Of a DNA stretch of 64,000 nucleotides, positions 35,313-43,972 are shown one piece after another (positions within the stretch are counted from its first letter, which is position 1; each line of letters begins with the position of its first letter). Source of the DNA: Prolixibacteraceae bacterium. Its GTDB lineage: Bacteria > Bacteroidota > Bacteroidia > Bacteroidales > Prolixibacteraceae. Below the pieces are notes generated by a model. It did not search any database and was not told the DNA's origin. It saw only the letters and a list, made by a program, of their open reading frames with translations. The stretch lies in NCBI GenBank assembly GCA_028683385.1, contig JAQUIJ010000004.1, positions 213,416-277,415 on the forward strand, in the 5' to 3' direction. The translations under genes and the position numbers were made by a program.

Positions 35313-37100
35313 ATGAGATTTGTTGATTATAAAATTCGGACAAAATTAATGGGGGCATTCGGAGTTCTGATTCTGATCGCTTTCATTTTGTCGATCAACA
35401 CTATAGTAACACTATTATTCTTTAAAAAGGATATTAACTCTTTTACCGCGGAGTTTATTCCTCAATTAGAATTATCCAATCAGATTAATTCTGAAACTCA
35501 AATGCTTTTGTTTAATATGGAGGGTTATTATTTAACGGGGAAACCCTATTATTTTTCCAAAGCAGAGGTTGAACTCGCATCGTTAAAGAAATCACTTGAT
35601 GAAGGGGTCGAGCTTCTGGAAAACTCGAAAAAGCGGACCAGTCTTGAAGAGAATTTAAGCGAAGCAAAAATATTGATTCCCCAGTGTGAACAGAACATGA
35701 TGATGAGTTTTAAGATTATCCAGGATATCAATATTTTACAGAATAAGGGAAAACAGATTCCGGAGACAAATGCTCCTACCGATAATATTGTATCGAAAAA
35801 GAAAAAAAAAGGTGCTATTCTAAATTCAAAACCAAAAAATTCTTATCATGACGTTAGTGTTGATCTGGCTGAAAAGAACGCCCAGCTTCTAAAATTGAAA
35901 GTGAAGAATTCTGCAATTTTAGCCGATCTGAAAACAAACTCAGATAACCTTCGAAGTTCTGTTGTAGACTACACTTCCGAGGTTGCCACGAAGTTTGATA
36001 ATTCAATCTTGTCATCCATTATTATTACGATTGTCATTGTTTTAATTTCGTTGGGTTTTGCGCTTTTTGTTATCATTTTTATTTCGCGGATGATTACCCA
36101 ACCGCTTTTGAAAGGAATTGAGTTCGCGCAAAATTTGGCAAAGGGCGATTTGACGGCTACGATTGACATCAATCAGAAAGATGAAATTGGAGTTCTGGCT
36201 CAAAATCTGCAAATGATGAGTGTTCGTTTACGGGAAGTAATCGCATACGTCTCTTCTACTGCAGAAAATCTGTCTGCGGCCAGCCTGGAGCTAAGCTCAA
36301 CTTCACAAATTGTTTCTCAGGGAGCATCAGAGCAGGCTTCTTCTGCTGAAGAAGTCTCTGCCGCAATTGAAGAAATGGCAGCCAATATTCAACAAAATAA
36401 AGAGAATGCAAATCAAACCGAAAAGATAGCGGTTAAAGCCGAAAAAGATATTCATTTCGGCAGTGAAAAAGTAGTTGAAACGGTTGATGCTATGCGTGTA
36501 ATTGTCAATAAAATTTCAATTATTGGCGACATCGCTTTCCAGACTAATATCCTGGCATTGAACGCAGCCGTTGAAGCTGCAAGGGCTGGCGAACACGGAC
36601 GTGGATTTGGGGTTGTGGCGACAGAAGTTGGAAAACTGTCAGAACGAAGCAAATTGGCGGCTTCAGAAATTGACAAGCTTACCAAATCAAGCGTTTTTAA
36701 TGCAGAAGAAGCCGGAAAACTTATGAGTGAAATCGTTCCTGAGATTCAAAGGACTTCGCAACTAATTCATGAAATATCGGCTGCCAATAAAGAGCAAAGT
36801 GCTGGTGCTGATCAAATCAATATAGCAATTCAGCAACTTAATATGGTAACGCAGCAAAATGCGGCAACTTCAGAAGAGTTGTCTACCAACGCGGTTGAAT
36901 TATCAGCTCAGGCAGAGCAGCTTCAGGAGATTATTTCTTTCTTCAAAATAGATAATGAAGATCATGATCCAAAGAAAAATAGAACTGTATCCGAGACCCC
37001 TGTTCCACATGAAGTTAAATCGGGAGATGTTAAACGAGGTGTTATTATTGAGTTGGATGAACTCGATGATATTTCAGACGATGAGTTTGAACGATTTTAA
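35313..37100 (+). CDS. Methyl-accepting chemotaxis protein
   Basis: 595 residues: TM1 at about 13-35, a four-helix-type periplasmic sensor (36-232) holding an odd Lys run (SKKKKKGAI) and [20 protein letters not shown]2 at about 233-258, HAMP ([22 protein letters not shown]), and a signalling hairpin with [28 protein letters not shown]. After a flexible linker of about 40 residues it ends in E-F-E-R-F, which fits the aromatic-x-x-aromatic tether that recruits CheR or CheB. The Lys run is encoded by nine consecutive A residues (35802-35810). It is the only receptor in the window. Confidence 0.95.
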   Translation: MRFVDYKIRTKLMGAFGVLILIAFILSINTIVTLLFFKKDINSFTAEFIPQLELSNQINSETQMLLFNMEGYYLTGKPYYFSKAEVELASLKKSLDEGVELLENSKKRTSLEENLSEAKILIPQCEQNMMMSFKIIQDINILQNKGKQIPETNAPTDNIVSKKKKKGAILNSKPKNSYHDVSVDLAEKNAQLLKLKVKNSAILADLKTNSDNLRSSVVDYTSEVATKFDNSILSSIIITIVIVLISLGFALFVIIFISRMITQPLLKGIEFAQNLAKGDLTATIDINQKDEIGVLAQNLQMMSVRLREVIAYVSSTAENLSAASLELSSTSQIVSQGASEQASSAEEVSAAIEEMAANIQQNKENANQTEKIAVKAEKDIHFGSEKVVETVDAMRVIVNKISIIGDIAFQTNILALNAAVEAARAGEHGRGFGVVATEVGKLSERSKLAASEIDKLTKSSVFNAEEAGKLMSEIVPEIQRTSQLIHEISAANKEQSAGADQINIAIQQLNMVTQQNAATSEELSTNAVELSAQAEQLQEIISFFKIDNEDHDPKKNRTVSETPVPHEVKSGDVKRGVIIELDELDDISDDEFERF

Positions 37101-37134
37101 AACCATTAAACAGATCAATAATAACGTTTAAGTA

Positions 37135-37998
37135 GTGAAGTCAGAATTTATCGAAATATCAGATGAACTTTTTCTTAAGGTTGGAAAGATGATTACTGAA
37201 AAGTATGGGATTAAAATGCCTCTGGAAAAGAAGATCATGTTTCAGTCCAGACTTCAGCGTCGTTTGCGTGACCTTGATATGGATTCGTTTGACGAATATG
37301 CGATGCAATTGTTCTCTGATAGTGGCGAATCAATGGAATTTAATTTGCTTGCCGATTTTATTTCGACCAATAAAACTGAATTTTTTCGTGAGAAAGAGCA
37401 TTTCCGTTTCCTGACCGAAAATATTTTGCCTGAGTACTTAGAAAATAATACATCCAATCTGTTCCCGGATTTGAACTTTTGGAGTGCTGGTTGTTCCAGC
37501 GGTCAGGAGGCCTATTCTATCGGAATTCAAATCGAAGAATTTATGCGATTGAGTGGAATTCAATTTAAATACTCAATACTGGCAACCGATATTTCAGGTA
37601 AAATGTTACGATTTGCCAGAGATGCAGTTTACCCGATGCTAGAGGTTGACGAAATGCCCATTGAACTTAAACATCGCTATTTTTTGAAAAGTAAAAATTC
37701 AAAAGACCCGAAAGTCAAAGTAGTAAAAGCGATTAGAGAAAGGGTAAAGGTAGGTTATCTGAACCTAATGGATAGTTTGTATCCATTTGATGCGCAATTT
37801 GATGTTGTGTTTCTCCGGAATACACTGATATACTTCGATCAAATGATTCAATTAAAAGTCTTGACAAGAGTGTTAGGTAGTTTAAAAACAGGAGGTTATC
37901 TGTTTATTGGTCATTCGGAATCACTAATAAACCTACATCTGCCAATTAAATCAATTGCTCCAAGTGTTTACATTAAAATCAATACAGAAGGATTATGA
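37135..37998 (+). CDS. cheR: Chemotaxis receptor methyltransferase CheR
   Basis: 287 residues with a GTG start. N-terminal helical domain (ITEKYGIKMPLEKKIMFQSRLQRRL), then the SAM-binding domain: STNKTEFFREKEHF, LNFWSAGCSSGQEAYSIGI, ILATDISGKMLRFAR, FDVVFLRNTLIYFDQ and GGYLFIGHSESL. The small beta-subdomain (HRYFLKSKNSKDPKVKVVKAI) seems as long as that of CheR proteins which bind C-terminal pentapeptides, matching the EFERF end of the adjacent MCP. It overlaps the next gene by four bases. Confidence 0.95.
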   Translation: MKSEFIEISDELFLKVGKMITEKYGIKMPLEKKIMFQSRLQRRLRDLDMDSFDEYAMQLFSDSGESMEFNLLADFISTNKTEFFREKEHFRFLTENILPEYLENNTSNLFPDLNFWSAGCSSGQEAYSIGIQIEEFMRLSGIQFKYSILATDISGKMLRFARDAVYPMLEVDEMPIELKHRYFLKSKNSKDPKVKVVKAIRERVKVGYLNLMDSLYPFDAQFDVVFLRNTLIYFDQMIQLKVLTRVLGSLKTGGYLFIGHSESLINLHLPIKSIAPSVYIKINTEGL

Positions 37999-38879
37999 AT
38001 TCCAGAAATGAAATTGAATCAGAGTTAGAAAATTGCAGGATGCAAATTTCTAAACTTGAGAAGGAAAATGAAGAATTGGTCAGAAGTCTTTCCGAAGTCA
38101 ACGAAAAATTGCACGATTCTGAGCGACTGAAAGGTCATTTTATTAGCAATATAACCAACGAGATTGTAAATCCATTTACGAGCGTCCTCGCATTGGCTGA
38201 AAATATTAAACGGTTGAAGGAAGGCGAAATCCCGATGGCTCACCATATGGCTGAACTCATTTTTGAAGAAGCATTTCATCTCGATTTTCAACTCAAAAAT
38301 ATATTTGCAGCCGCACTTATTGAGGCAGGTAAAGAACAAGTCAAGTGCTCTGTTATTAACCTGAATGAATTAAACAGTCAAATCAGTGAGTACTTTCGGC
38401 AACTGCTCGATAAAAAACGAATTCAACTTTCAATCAGTTTTTCGAATGAATCTTCTGACAACGATCAAATTTCGTTTACTTCTGATCGGGAAAAACTGGA
38501 CATAATTCTTAAAAATCTGATCAGTAATTCGATTAAATACAGTCCGGAAGATTCTGTTATTGAGTTGAAATATTTTATGGGTAAAAAAGAACTTCATTTT
38601 GAAGTCTCCGATCAGGGAAAAGGGATTAATCCGAAAGACCGAAAGATTATTTTTGATCGGTTTAAGCAACTCGATGAAAAAATAAATTCAATCAATACTG
38701 GTCATGGTTTGGGGCTGTCAATTGTTCAGGCTTATGCCGAAATGCTAGGCGGGAAAGTCAGGCTGAACGATAACTTCGATAAAGGGGTCAATGTAATGGT
38801 TATCATTCCGGAAAGCGCTGAAGCCAGCGATTGGGATGATCTGGAGGATTTTTTACTCGATTCTGAAGCCAGCTACTAA
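37995..38879 (+). CDS. Histidine-kinase-like protein lacking the phospho-accepting His
   Basis: 294 residues, no membrane helix. A coiled coil at 8-45 is followed by an H-box-like segment, FISNITNEIVNPFTSVL, in which Asn55 stands where kinases have His (SHE becomes TNE). The ATPase domain is complete: N box NLISNSIKYSPED, G1 DQGKGINP, F box FDRFKQ, G2 TGHGLGLSIVQAYAEMLGG. It cannot autophosphorylate at the usual site, so it may regulate the hybrid kinase or act as a phosphatase or scaffold (inference). It lies between cheR and cheD; ends in an acidic tail (DWDDLEDFLLDSE). Confidence 0.9.
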   Translation: MNSRNEIESELENCRMQISKLEKENEELVRSLSEVNEKLHDSERLKGHFISNITNEIVNPFTSVLALAENIKRLKEGEIPMAHHMAELIFEEAFHLDFQLKNIFAAALIEAGKEQVKCSVINLNELNSQISEYFRQLLDKKRIQLSISFSNESSDNDQISFTSDREKLDIILKNLISNSIKYSPEDSVIELKYFMGKKELHFEVSDQGKGINPKDRKIIFDRFKQLDEKINSINTGHGLGLSIVQAYAEMLGGKVRLNDNFDKGVNVMVIIPESAEASDWDDLEDFLLDSEASY

Positions 38880-38884
38880 ACAAC

Positions 38885-39358
38885 ATGGACAGGCAAAATC
38901 CATATTTTCTGCATCCGTCAACGATTTACGTCAGTCAGGATTCGCAATGGATAGTTACAATCCTTGGGTCGTGCGTGTCTGTTTGCTTTTTCGATACCAA
39001 AAGAAATATCGGTGGAATCAACCATTATATGACGCCCTATTGGAATGGCGATGGGTTGGAATCGCCCAAATATGGCAATGTATCAATTTTACAATTATTT
39101 CAGAAAATGCTTGGCTTTGGTGCAAAAAAAGAAGATATTGTATGTAAAATATTTGGAGGTGCCGAAGTATTAAGTGAACAACTGTCAGTATTTAATGTCG
39201 GACAACGAAATATTGAACTGGCCTATAAAATGGTTGCTGAATTAGGCATTTCAGTAGTTAGTTCAAGTACTGGTGGAAAACAGGGTCGGAAAATTTATTT
39301 TAATGCAGGAACAGGTGAAGTTTTGCAAAAATATCTGGTAAAGAGTAATCCAAAATGA
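38885..39358 (+). CDS. cheD: Receptor glutamine deamidase CheD
   Basis: 157 residues with catalytic C30 (TILGSCVSVC) and H47 (GGINHYMTPYW), plus KIFGGAEVL, GQRNIELA and GGKQGRKIYFNAGTGEV. It converts receptor Gln to Glu, preparing methylation sites for CheR. Five bases after the pseudo-kinase gene, seven bases before cheB. Confidence 0.94.
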   Translation: MDRQNPYFLHPSTIYVSQDSQWIVTILGSCVSVCFFDTKRNIGGINHYMTPYWNGDGLESPKYGNVSILQLFQKMLGFGAKKEDIVCKIFGGAEVLSEQLSVFNVGQRNIELAYKMVAELGISVVSSSTGGKQGRKIYFNAGTGEVLQKYLVKSNPK

Positions 39359-39364
39359 GCCAAA

Positions 39365-40426
39365 ATGATCAGGAAAATAAAAGTATTGATTGTTGATGAT
39401 TCTGTTTCAGTGCAAAATGTGCTTCAGGAAATACTGACAAATGATCCTGAAATCGAAGTTATTGGTACAGCTTCAAATCCTTACGAAGCGGTTGCCAAAA
39501 TTGCTGAGGTTCTTCCTGATGTAATTACTCTGGACATTGAAATGCCACGGATGGACGGGATTACATTTTTGCGAAAACTGATGAAGCAGCATCCTATTCC
39601 GGTTGTTGTTATTTCGTCGGTTGTTGGCGAAGGTTCGAACAATGCAATGCAGGCTTTAAAACTGGGGGCGAGGGAAATTATTACAAAACCAAGATTATCC
39701 AGTCCGAAAGAGCTCGAAGAATACAGTATCCGCATTATTGATGCCATTAAAGCTTCTGCGCAAACGATTCAAATCCCTATAAAATCGCAAAAACATGAAG
39801 GTATTCCAATAAATAATGGGAATTCGTCATCACCGGACAACCAAAATAACGATCTGATTTCTGAAAAATTAATCCTCATTGGAGCTTCAACTGGCGGTAC
39901 CGAGGTTATTTCTAAAATCCTGAAGGGTCTTCGAAACGATTTGCCCGGAATACTAATTGTTCAGCATATGCCCGGAGAATTTACCAAAGCATTTGCTAAC
40001 AGGCTGAATATGGAGTGTAACCTGCAAGTAAAAGAAGCAGAGCAAGATGATGTAATTAAGCGAGGATATGTGTATATTGCAAATGGATTTCACCATCTTT
40101 CTATTGTTAGGGAAAATGGCATATACAAATGTAGATTGGAAATGAGTGAGCTGGTTAACAGACATCGCCCTTCGGTGGATGTGTTGTTCAAATCAGCCAG
40201 TAAATTTCAGGGTAAAGATATAACCGCAATTTTGCTTACCGGAATGGGATCTGATGGCGCTAAAGGATTGCTTGAATTGTCCACAATAGGGGCAAAAACA
40301 TTTGCTCAGGATGAAAAATCATCGGTCGTATTTGGTATGCCCAATGAAGCAATCAAGTTAAATGCTGCAAAAATGATCGGAAATCCGGATGAATTAATAA
40401 ATTGGCTAAATACAATATTTCATTAA
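39365..40426 (+). CDS. cheB: Receptor methylesterase CheB
   Basis: 353 residues: receiver domain with D57 (VITLDIEMPRMDG), linker at about 130-165, then the esterase domain with the triad S175 (IGASTGGTE), H201 (IVQHMPGEF) and D297 (GMGSDGAKG). It removes methyl groups from the receptor when phosphorylated by CheA. Confidence 0.96.
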   Translation: MIRKIKVLIVDDSVSVQNVLQEILTNDPEIEVIGTASNPYEAVAKIAEVLPDVITLDIEMPRMDGITFLRKLMKQHPIPVVVISSVVGEGSNNAMQALKLGAREIITKPRLSSPKELEEYSIRIIDAIKASAQTIQIPIKSQKHEGIPINNGNSSSPDNQNNDLISEKLILIGASTGGTEVISKILKGLRNDLPGILIVQHMPGEFTKAFANRLNMECNLQVKEAEQDDVIKRGYVYIANGFHHLSIVRENGIYKCRLEMSELVNRHRPSVDVLFKSASKFQGKDITAILLTGMGSDGAKGLLELSTIGAKTFAQDEKSSVVFGMPNEAIKLNAAKMIGNPDELINWLNTIFH

Positions 40427-40427
40427 A

Positions 40428-42011
40428 ATGATGGATAAGGATCAAGGATCAAAAATTCTTATTGTAGATGATGTTCAGTTAAATCTTGATCTGATGAAAG
40501 AAATATTGTCAGACAAGGGGTATCTGATTGCAACTGCGATTAATGGAAGGTCAGCTATTGCCAAGGCCAAAGCTCATAAATTTGACTTGATATTGCTTGA
40601 CGTTGTCTTGCCTGATATTGATGGGTTTGAGGTCTGTTCTCACTTAAAGGCCAATGCACAGACTCAGGATATTCCAATTATTTTCCTGACTGCCAAAAAG
40701 GAAAAAGACAATATCACACATGGGTTTAACCTTGGAGCAGTTGATTACATTCCTAAACCATTCAGTAAGGAAGAACTTTTGGCTCGGGTAAATCTTCACC
40801 TGACTTTACGTAAATATCAGGACGAACTTATTCGTTCAAAAGAAATGGCCGAAGCTTCAGCGCAGGCTAAAGCTAGCTTTTTGGCCAATATTTCGCATGA
40901 GATCAGAACTCCGATGAATGGTATCATTGGAATGATTGACATACTTAAGCGGACTTCATTAACAGCAGAACAGCTTGAATACATTGATATTATTGGCATC
41001 TCAGGCGAAAACCTGCTGATGATAATTAATGATGTACTCGACTTTTCGAAGATCGAAGCAGGTCAGATCACTTTTGAGCATATCAGGTTTAATTTGTGGG
41101 ATGAAATTAATGAGGTGATAAAAATTCTCCGTTACAAAGCCATACAGAAGAATCTTGACCTCAGGTTTGAAATTGCTCCTGATGTACCTCAACTTCTTAT
41201 TGGCGATCCTCTGAGGTTGAAACAGGTATTGATTAATCTGTGCAACAATTCGATCAAATTTACATCTGAAGGATTTGTACATGTATATGTGAAACTTGTG
41301 GACAAAAATGAAAGTGCTGTTCGTTTGCAATTTGATGTTAAAGATTCGGGAATTGGAATTTCACCTGAAAATCAATTGAAACTGTTTAAATCGTTTGCAC
41401 AGGCCGAAGTCTCGACCACACGCAAATTTGGAGGAACCGGGCTTGGACTTGCTATTTCAAAAAATTTGGTGCAGTTAATGGGTGGTGAAATAGGTATTAT
41501 CAGCGAAGAAGGGAAAGGAGCTATTTTCCATTTCGAAGGTAAATTTGGGATAGCCGGGCATGATCTTACTGAAGCCGAAAATCATGAACTGGAAGAATCA
41601 GTTCAACACGATCGAAAATTGAAAATATTATTGGCTGAAGACAATGTAATTAACCAAAAAGTTGCTAAATTAAATCTGGAAAAACTTGGACATTCAGTTA
41701 TACTTGTTTCCAATGGTATTCAGGCTGTTGAGCAGTTTATAAAGGAATTACCCGATGTGATTTTTATGGATGTATTTATGCCGGATATGGATGGAGTAGA
41801 GGCAACAGGCAAAATCCGGGAGTGGGAAAGAATAAATAACATAACTAATCGTGTTCCGATAGTTGCGATGACTGCCAATACAAATAAAAATGATAAAGAT
41901 TTATTCGTGGCTGCCGGCATGGACGATTATTTAAGTAAACCTTTTAATGTTAGTGAGTTAGTCAGGCTTTGTGATAGGATATACAAGCAGTTGGAACGAA
42001 AGAATATATAA
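40428..42011 (+). CDS. Hybrid histidine kinase (REC-HisKA-HATPase-REC)
   Basis: 527 residues, soluble. Receiver 1 with D58 (LILLDVVLPDIDG), a linker helix, HisKA with H157 (FLANISHEIRTPMNGIIGM), ATPase (INLCNNSIKFTSEG, DSGIGISPENQ, FGGTGLGLAISKNLVQLMGGEIG), and receiver 2 (VIFMDVFMPDMDG, SKPFNVSEL). With the pseudo-kinase and the final regulator it forms a phosphorelay attached to the Che system. No DNA-binding domain. The N-terminal receiver may tie it to CheA. Confidence 0.94.
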   Translation: MMDKDQGSKILIVDDVQLNLDLMKEILSDKGYLIATAINGRSAIAKAKAHKFDLILLDVVLPDIDGFEVCSHLKANAQTQDIPIIFLTAKKEKDNITHGFNLGAVDYIPKPFSKEELLARVNLHLTLRKYQDELIRSKEMAEASAQAKASFLANISHEIRTPMNGIIGMIDILKRTSLTAEQLEYIDIIGISGENLLMIINDVLDFSKIEAGQITFEHIRFNLWDEINEVIKILRYKAIQKNLDLRFEIAPDVPQLLIGDPLRLKQVLINLCNNSIKFTSEGFVHVYVKLVDKNESAVRLQFDVKDSGIGISPENQLKLFKSFAQAEVSTTRKFGGTGLGLAISKNLVQLMGGEIGIISEEGKGAIFHFEGKFGIAGHDLTEAENHELEESVQHDRKLKILLAEDNVINQKVAKLNLEKLGHSVILVSNGIQAVEQFIKELPDVIFMDVFMPDMDGVEATGKIREWERINNITNRVPIVAMTANTNKNDKDLFVAAGMDDYLSKPFNVSELVRLCDRIYKQLERKNI

Positions 42012-42020
42012 TTTAATATT

Positions 42021-42434
42021 TTGGATATGGAATTTTCTGATACAACTTATTCGTGGTTGGGGAAAACAATATTGATCGTTGAAGACAACGAAACCAGTAA
42101 TATCTATTTTGAAGCTGCATTGAGAAAAACTAAAGCAGTTTTGATTTGGGCCAAGAATGGGTTGGATGCAGTTGAAATGGTTAAAAAAAACAATCAGGTT
42201 GACTTGATTTTAATGGATATTAATATGCCTAAATTAGATGGCATTGAGGCTACCCGCATCATTAAAGGCATTAATCCTGAAATTGTAATTGTTGTACAGA
42301 CAGCTTTTATCCTATCGGGAGAAGAACGAATGTGTCAGGAAGCTGGTTGCGACGAGTTCATTACCAAGCCAATTCGTCTTAAATATCTTCTCGATACCAT
42401 TAATCGCTATTTGGCTTCGCCTAAAGAAATATAA
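42021..42434 (+). CDS. Single-domain response regulator
   Basis: 137 residues: acidic pair in LIVEDNETS, phospho-acceptor D66 (LILMDINMPKLDG), VVQTAFILSGEE, and Lys in FITKPIRLKYLL. It resembles the receiver 2 type of hybrid kinases rather than CheY. It is last in the chemotaxis operon and overlaps the convergent ATP-grasp gene by 28 bases. Confidence 0.9.
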   Translation: MDMEFSDTTYSWLGKTILIVEDNETSNIYFEAALRKTKAVLIWAKNGLDAVEMVKKNNQVDLILMDINMPKLDGIEATRIIKGINPEIVIVVQTAFILSGEERMCQEAGCDEFITKPIRLKYLLDTINRYLASPKEI

Positions 42435-43636
42435 GCTCCAAACTTGTTTTGTTTGCTTGGTTCAACCAAGGCTACAAAACCGGAATAAAGCCTTCCTTCA
42501 GAAAACTGAGGTTTTTTAAGTTGCATTTGTTTTAGCGCATAAGTTTCAAAATCTCCAGTCTTTCCGTAAAAGAGCTCAAATTTCCCCGTTGCATCCGGAT
42601 GGATTTGTTTCTCTATAAACATCGTTAAAACTCCCATATTCATTCGGCTGTTTATTTCGATGCACGGCTGCATCAACAAGTCTTTCTGATGTTTGAAGAT
42701 CATTGCATCAACTCCCAGAAATCCCCGATGCCAGTTTGCATAATTTGATTTTTTCAACGCATCGCTGATTATTTTAGCCGTTGCGCTAATCATTTCCATC
42801 AATTCAAACACATTTTCATCAGGTGCAATCTTTCCCAAATCCGGATGGATTAAGGTTCCCCTATATTGGCCATTCGAATTGGTTTCGAAGATTGAAAAAC
42901 CCAGATATTCAATTTTAGAGTTGGATAATACCCGAAACTGAAACGATAAATCAATCAACTTTTCGAGGTAAGGCTCTGCAATCAGGTAACTTTGTTGTTT
43001 TAATATTCCTGAAATCCATTGTTTATTGGATGTATTCAATTTGATATTCCGGATAATCTGAATTCCCCTTCCTGAAGAACTCATTGGCGCTTTCAAAACC
43101 AACGGGGAATGGTCTCTCAAAAGCAGCTCAATTTCTTCGCAACTGGTCGCTTTGGAACCTATCATTTCTCTTTTGATAAACCAATCAGGAGGATTGTTTG
43201 CCAGCAATCCATTTAGAAAATCAAGCGATGTTGAGCGCTCAAAAAGTAATTTGTGCTCATCTTTCCAGTTAAATACCGGACTTTCTCTGAATTTATCAAT
43301 GCATTTTTCTTTCAGATTCTTCAATTTGAAATGAGCTGCCGGACTCCAGCCCCATGGATAAATGGCATCAAAAGAGTTGCTTGGAAGCGATTCGAGTTCA
43401 GCTAAATTGCAAAATTGTGGCAATGTAAATCCAGCAATACGCATTTTTTGTTGAAAAGCGAGAGTAGGCTGGTTTTCCGTCAGTACAAAATCGTTTTCAG
43501 TACAAAAGGCGAAGGGAAGTATTGATAAGTCGCGTTCCATTTCCTGAAGCAAAAGAGGAGGCTGGTAACTGAATGATCCATTGGCAACGGCCAGTTCGCA
43601 CGTTGGATTAAAATAATAAACATTTGCTTCTGCCAT
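42407..43636 (-). CDS. ATP-grasp-like protein of unknown substrate
   Basis: 409 residues from the ATG at 43636 (MAEANVYYFNPTCELAVANG); a TTG nine codons upstream lies inside a -7-like box (TATATTTG, minus, 43668-43661). Features of an ATP-grasp fold: LVLKAPMSSSGRGIQII (nucleotide-binding Lys and Gly loop), YLIAEPYLEKLIDLSFQF and CIEINSRMNMG (the ExN metal site). The N-terminal segment YYFNPTCELAVANGS is well kept in Bacteroidota homologues I recall, but no function is known. A ligase acting on a small acid or peptide is likely. It is convergent with the chemotaxis operon. Confidence 0.75.
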   Translation of the reverse strand: MAEANVYYFNPTCELAVANGSFSYQPPLLLQEMERDLSILPFAFCTENDFVLTENQPTLAFQQKMRIAGFTLPQFCNLAELESLPSNSFDAIYPWGWSPAAHFKLKNLKEKCIDKFRESPVFNWKDEHKLLFERSTSLDFLNGLLANNPPDWFIKREMIGSKATSCEEIELLLRDHSPLVLKAPMSSSGRGIQIIRNIKLNTSNKQWISGILKQQSYLIAEPYLEKLIDLSFQFRVLSNSKIEYLGFSIFETNSNGQYRGTLIHPDLGKIAPDENVFELMEMISATAKIISDALKKSNYANWHRGFLGVDAMIFKHQKDLLMQPCIEINSRMNMGVLTMFIEKQIHPDATGKFELFYGKTGDFETYALKQMQLKKPQFSEGRLYSGFVALVEPSKQNKFGAYISLGEAK

Positions 43637-43720
43637 AGATTTTTGCTGAATTTCAGTCGACAAATATAGATTCCAATTGGGTGCTTTCCAGTAATTAATG
43701 AAAAATAAACACGAATTTGT

Positions 43721-43750
43721 TTTGATTTGTGAAATTAGAATCTACATTTG
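43721..43750 (+). promoter_or_regulatory. Promoter of the sulfite-reduction operon
   Basis: TTTG (43721-43724), 18 bases, then TACATTTG (43743-43750) fits the Bacteroidota vegetative promoter (TTG / TAnnTTTG). The transcript would start near 43757, about 32 bases before the leader ORF. Confidence 0.6.
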
Positions 43751-43788
43751 CAGTATTAAATAGTAGCAGATATTAAAGTCTTTTTCTA

Positions 43789-43902
43789 ATGAAACAATAT
43801 TCTTCTGAAATAGCAAAAATGAATTCTTCACTGATCATGGCTCAAACTATGTGTATGTGCATGTGTTTTCATTTAACTTTTCAGAAGGAGAACAGGATAT
43901 AG
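43789..43902 (+). CDS. Cys-rich leader peptide of the sulfite-reduction operon
   Basis: 37 codons, ATG at 43789 and TAG at 43900-43902. The middle reads MAQTMCMCMCFHLTFQ, with Cys codons TGT, TGC and TGT at 43852, 43858 and 43864, each separated by one Met codon. It stands between a good promoter and a terminator hairpin, upstream of the genes that reduce sulfite to sulfide. A ribosome waiting for Cys-tRNA at these codons would leave 43882-43890 free to form an antiterminator. The peptide itself is probably without function. Met codons may add sensitivity to methionine. Confidence 0.75.
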   Translation: MKQYSSEIAKMNSSLIMAQTMCMCMCFHLTFQKENRI

Positions 43903-43959
43903 GTGAATTTTCACCAAATATTTATAAGCTCTTCTGGAAATCAGAGGGGCTTTTTTTTT
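43882..43959 (+). promoter_or_regulatory. Cysteine attenuator: antiterminator and terminator
   Basis: Terminator: agctcttctg (43927-43936), loop gaaat, cagaggggct (43942-43951), then nine T (43951-43959). Competing arm: cagaaggag (43882-43890), which can pair with ctcttctg (43929-43936) and so break the terminator. A small hairpin, ggtgaa/ttcacc (43902-43915), lies between. A ribosome at the leader stop codon (43900-43902) would cover 43882-43890 and favour termination; one stalled at the Cys codons would not. Confidence 0.75.
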
Positions 43960-43972
43960 GACATCTAACAAC

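Noticed and set aside
43958-43972. TTG start for the DUF2061 gene
   Set aside because: The codon lies in the T-run of the attenuator; ATG at 43973 or 43979 gives the normal family N-terminus.
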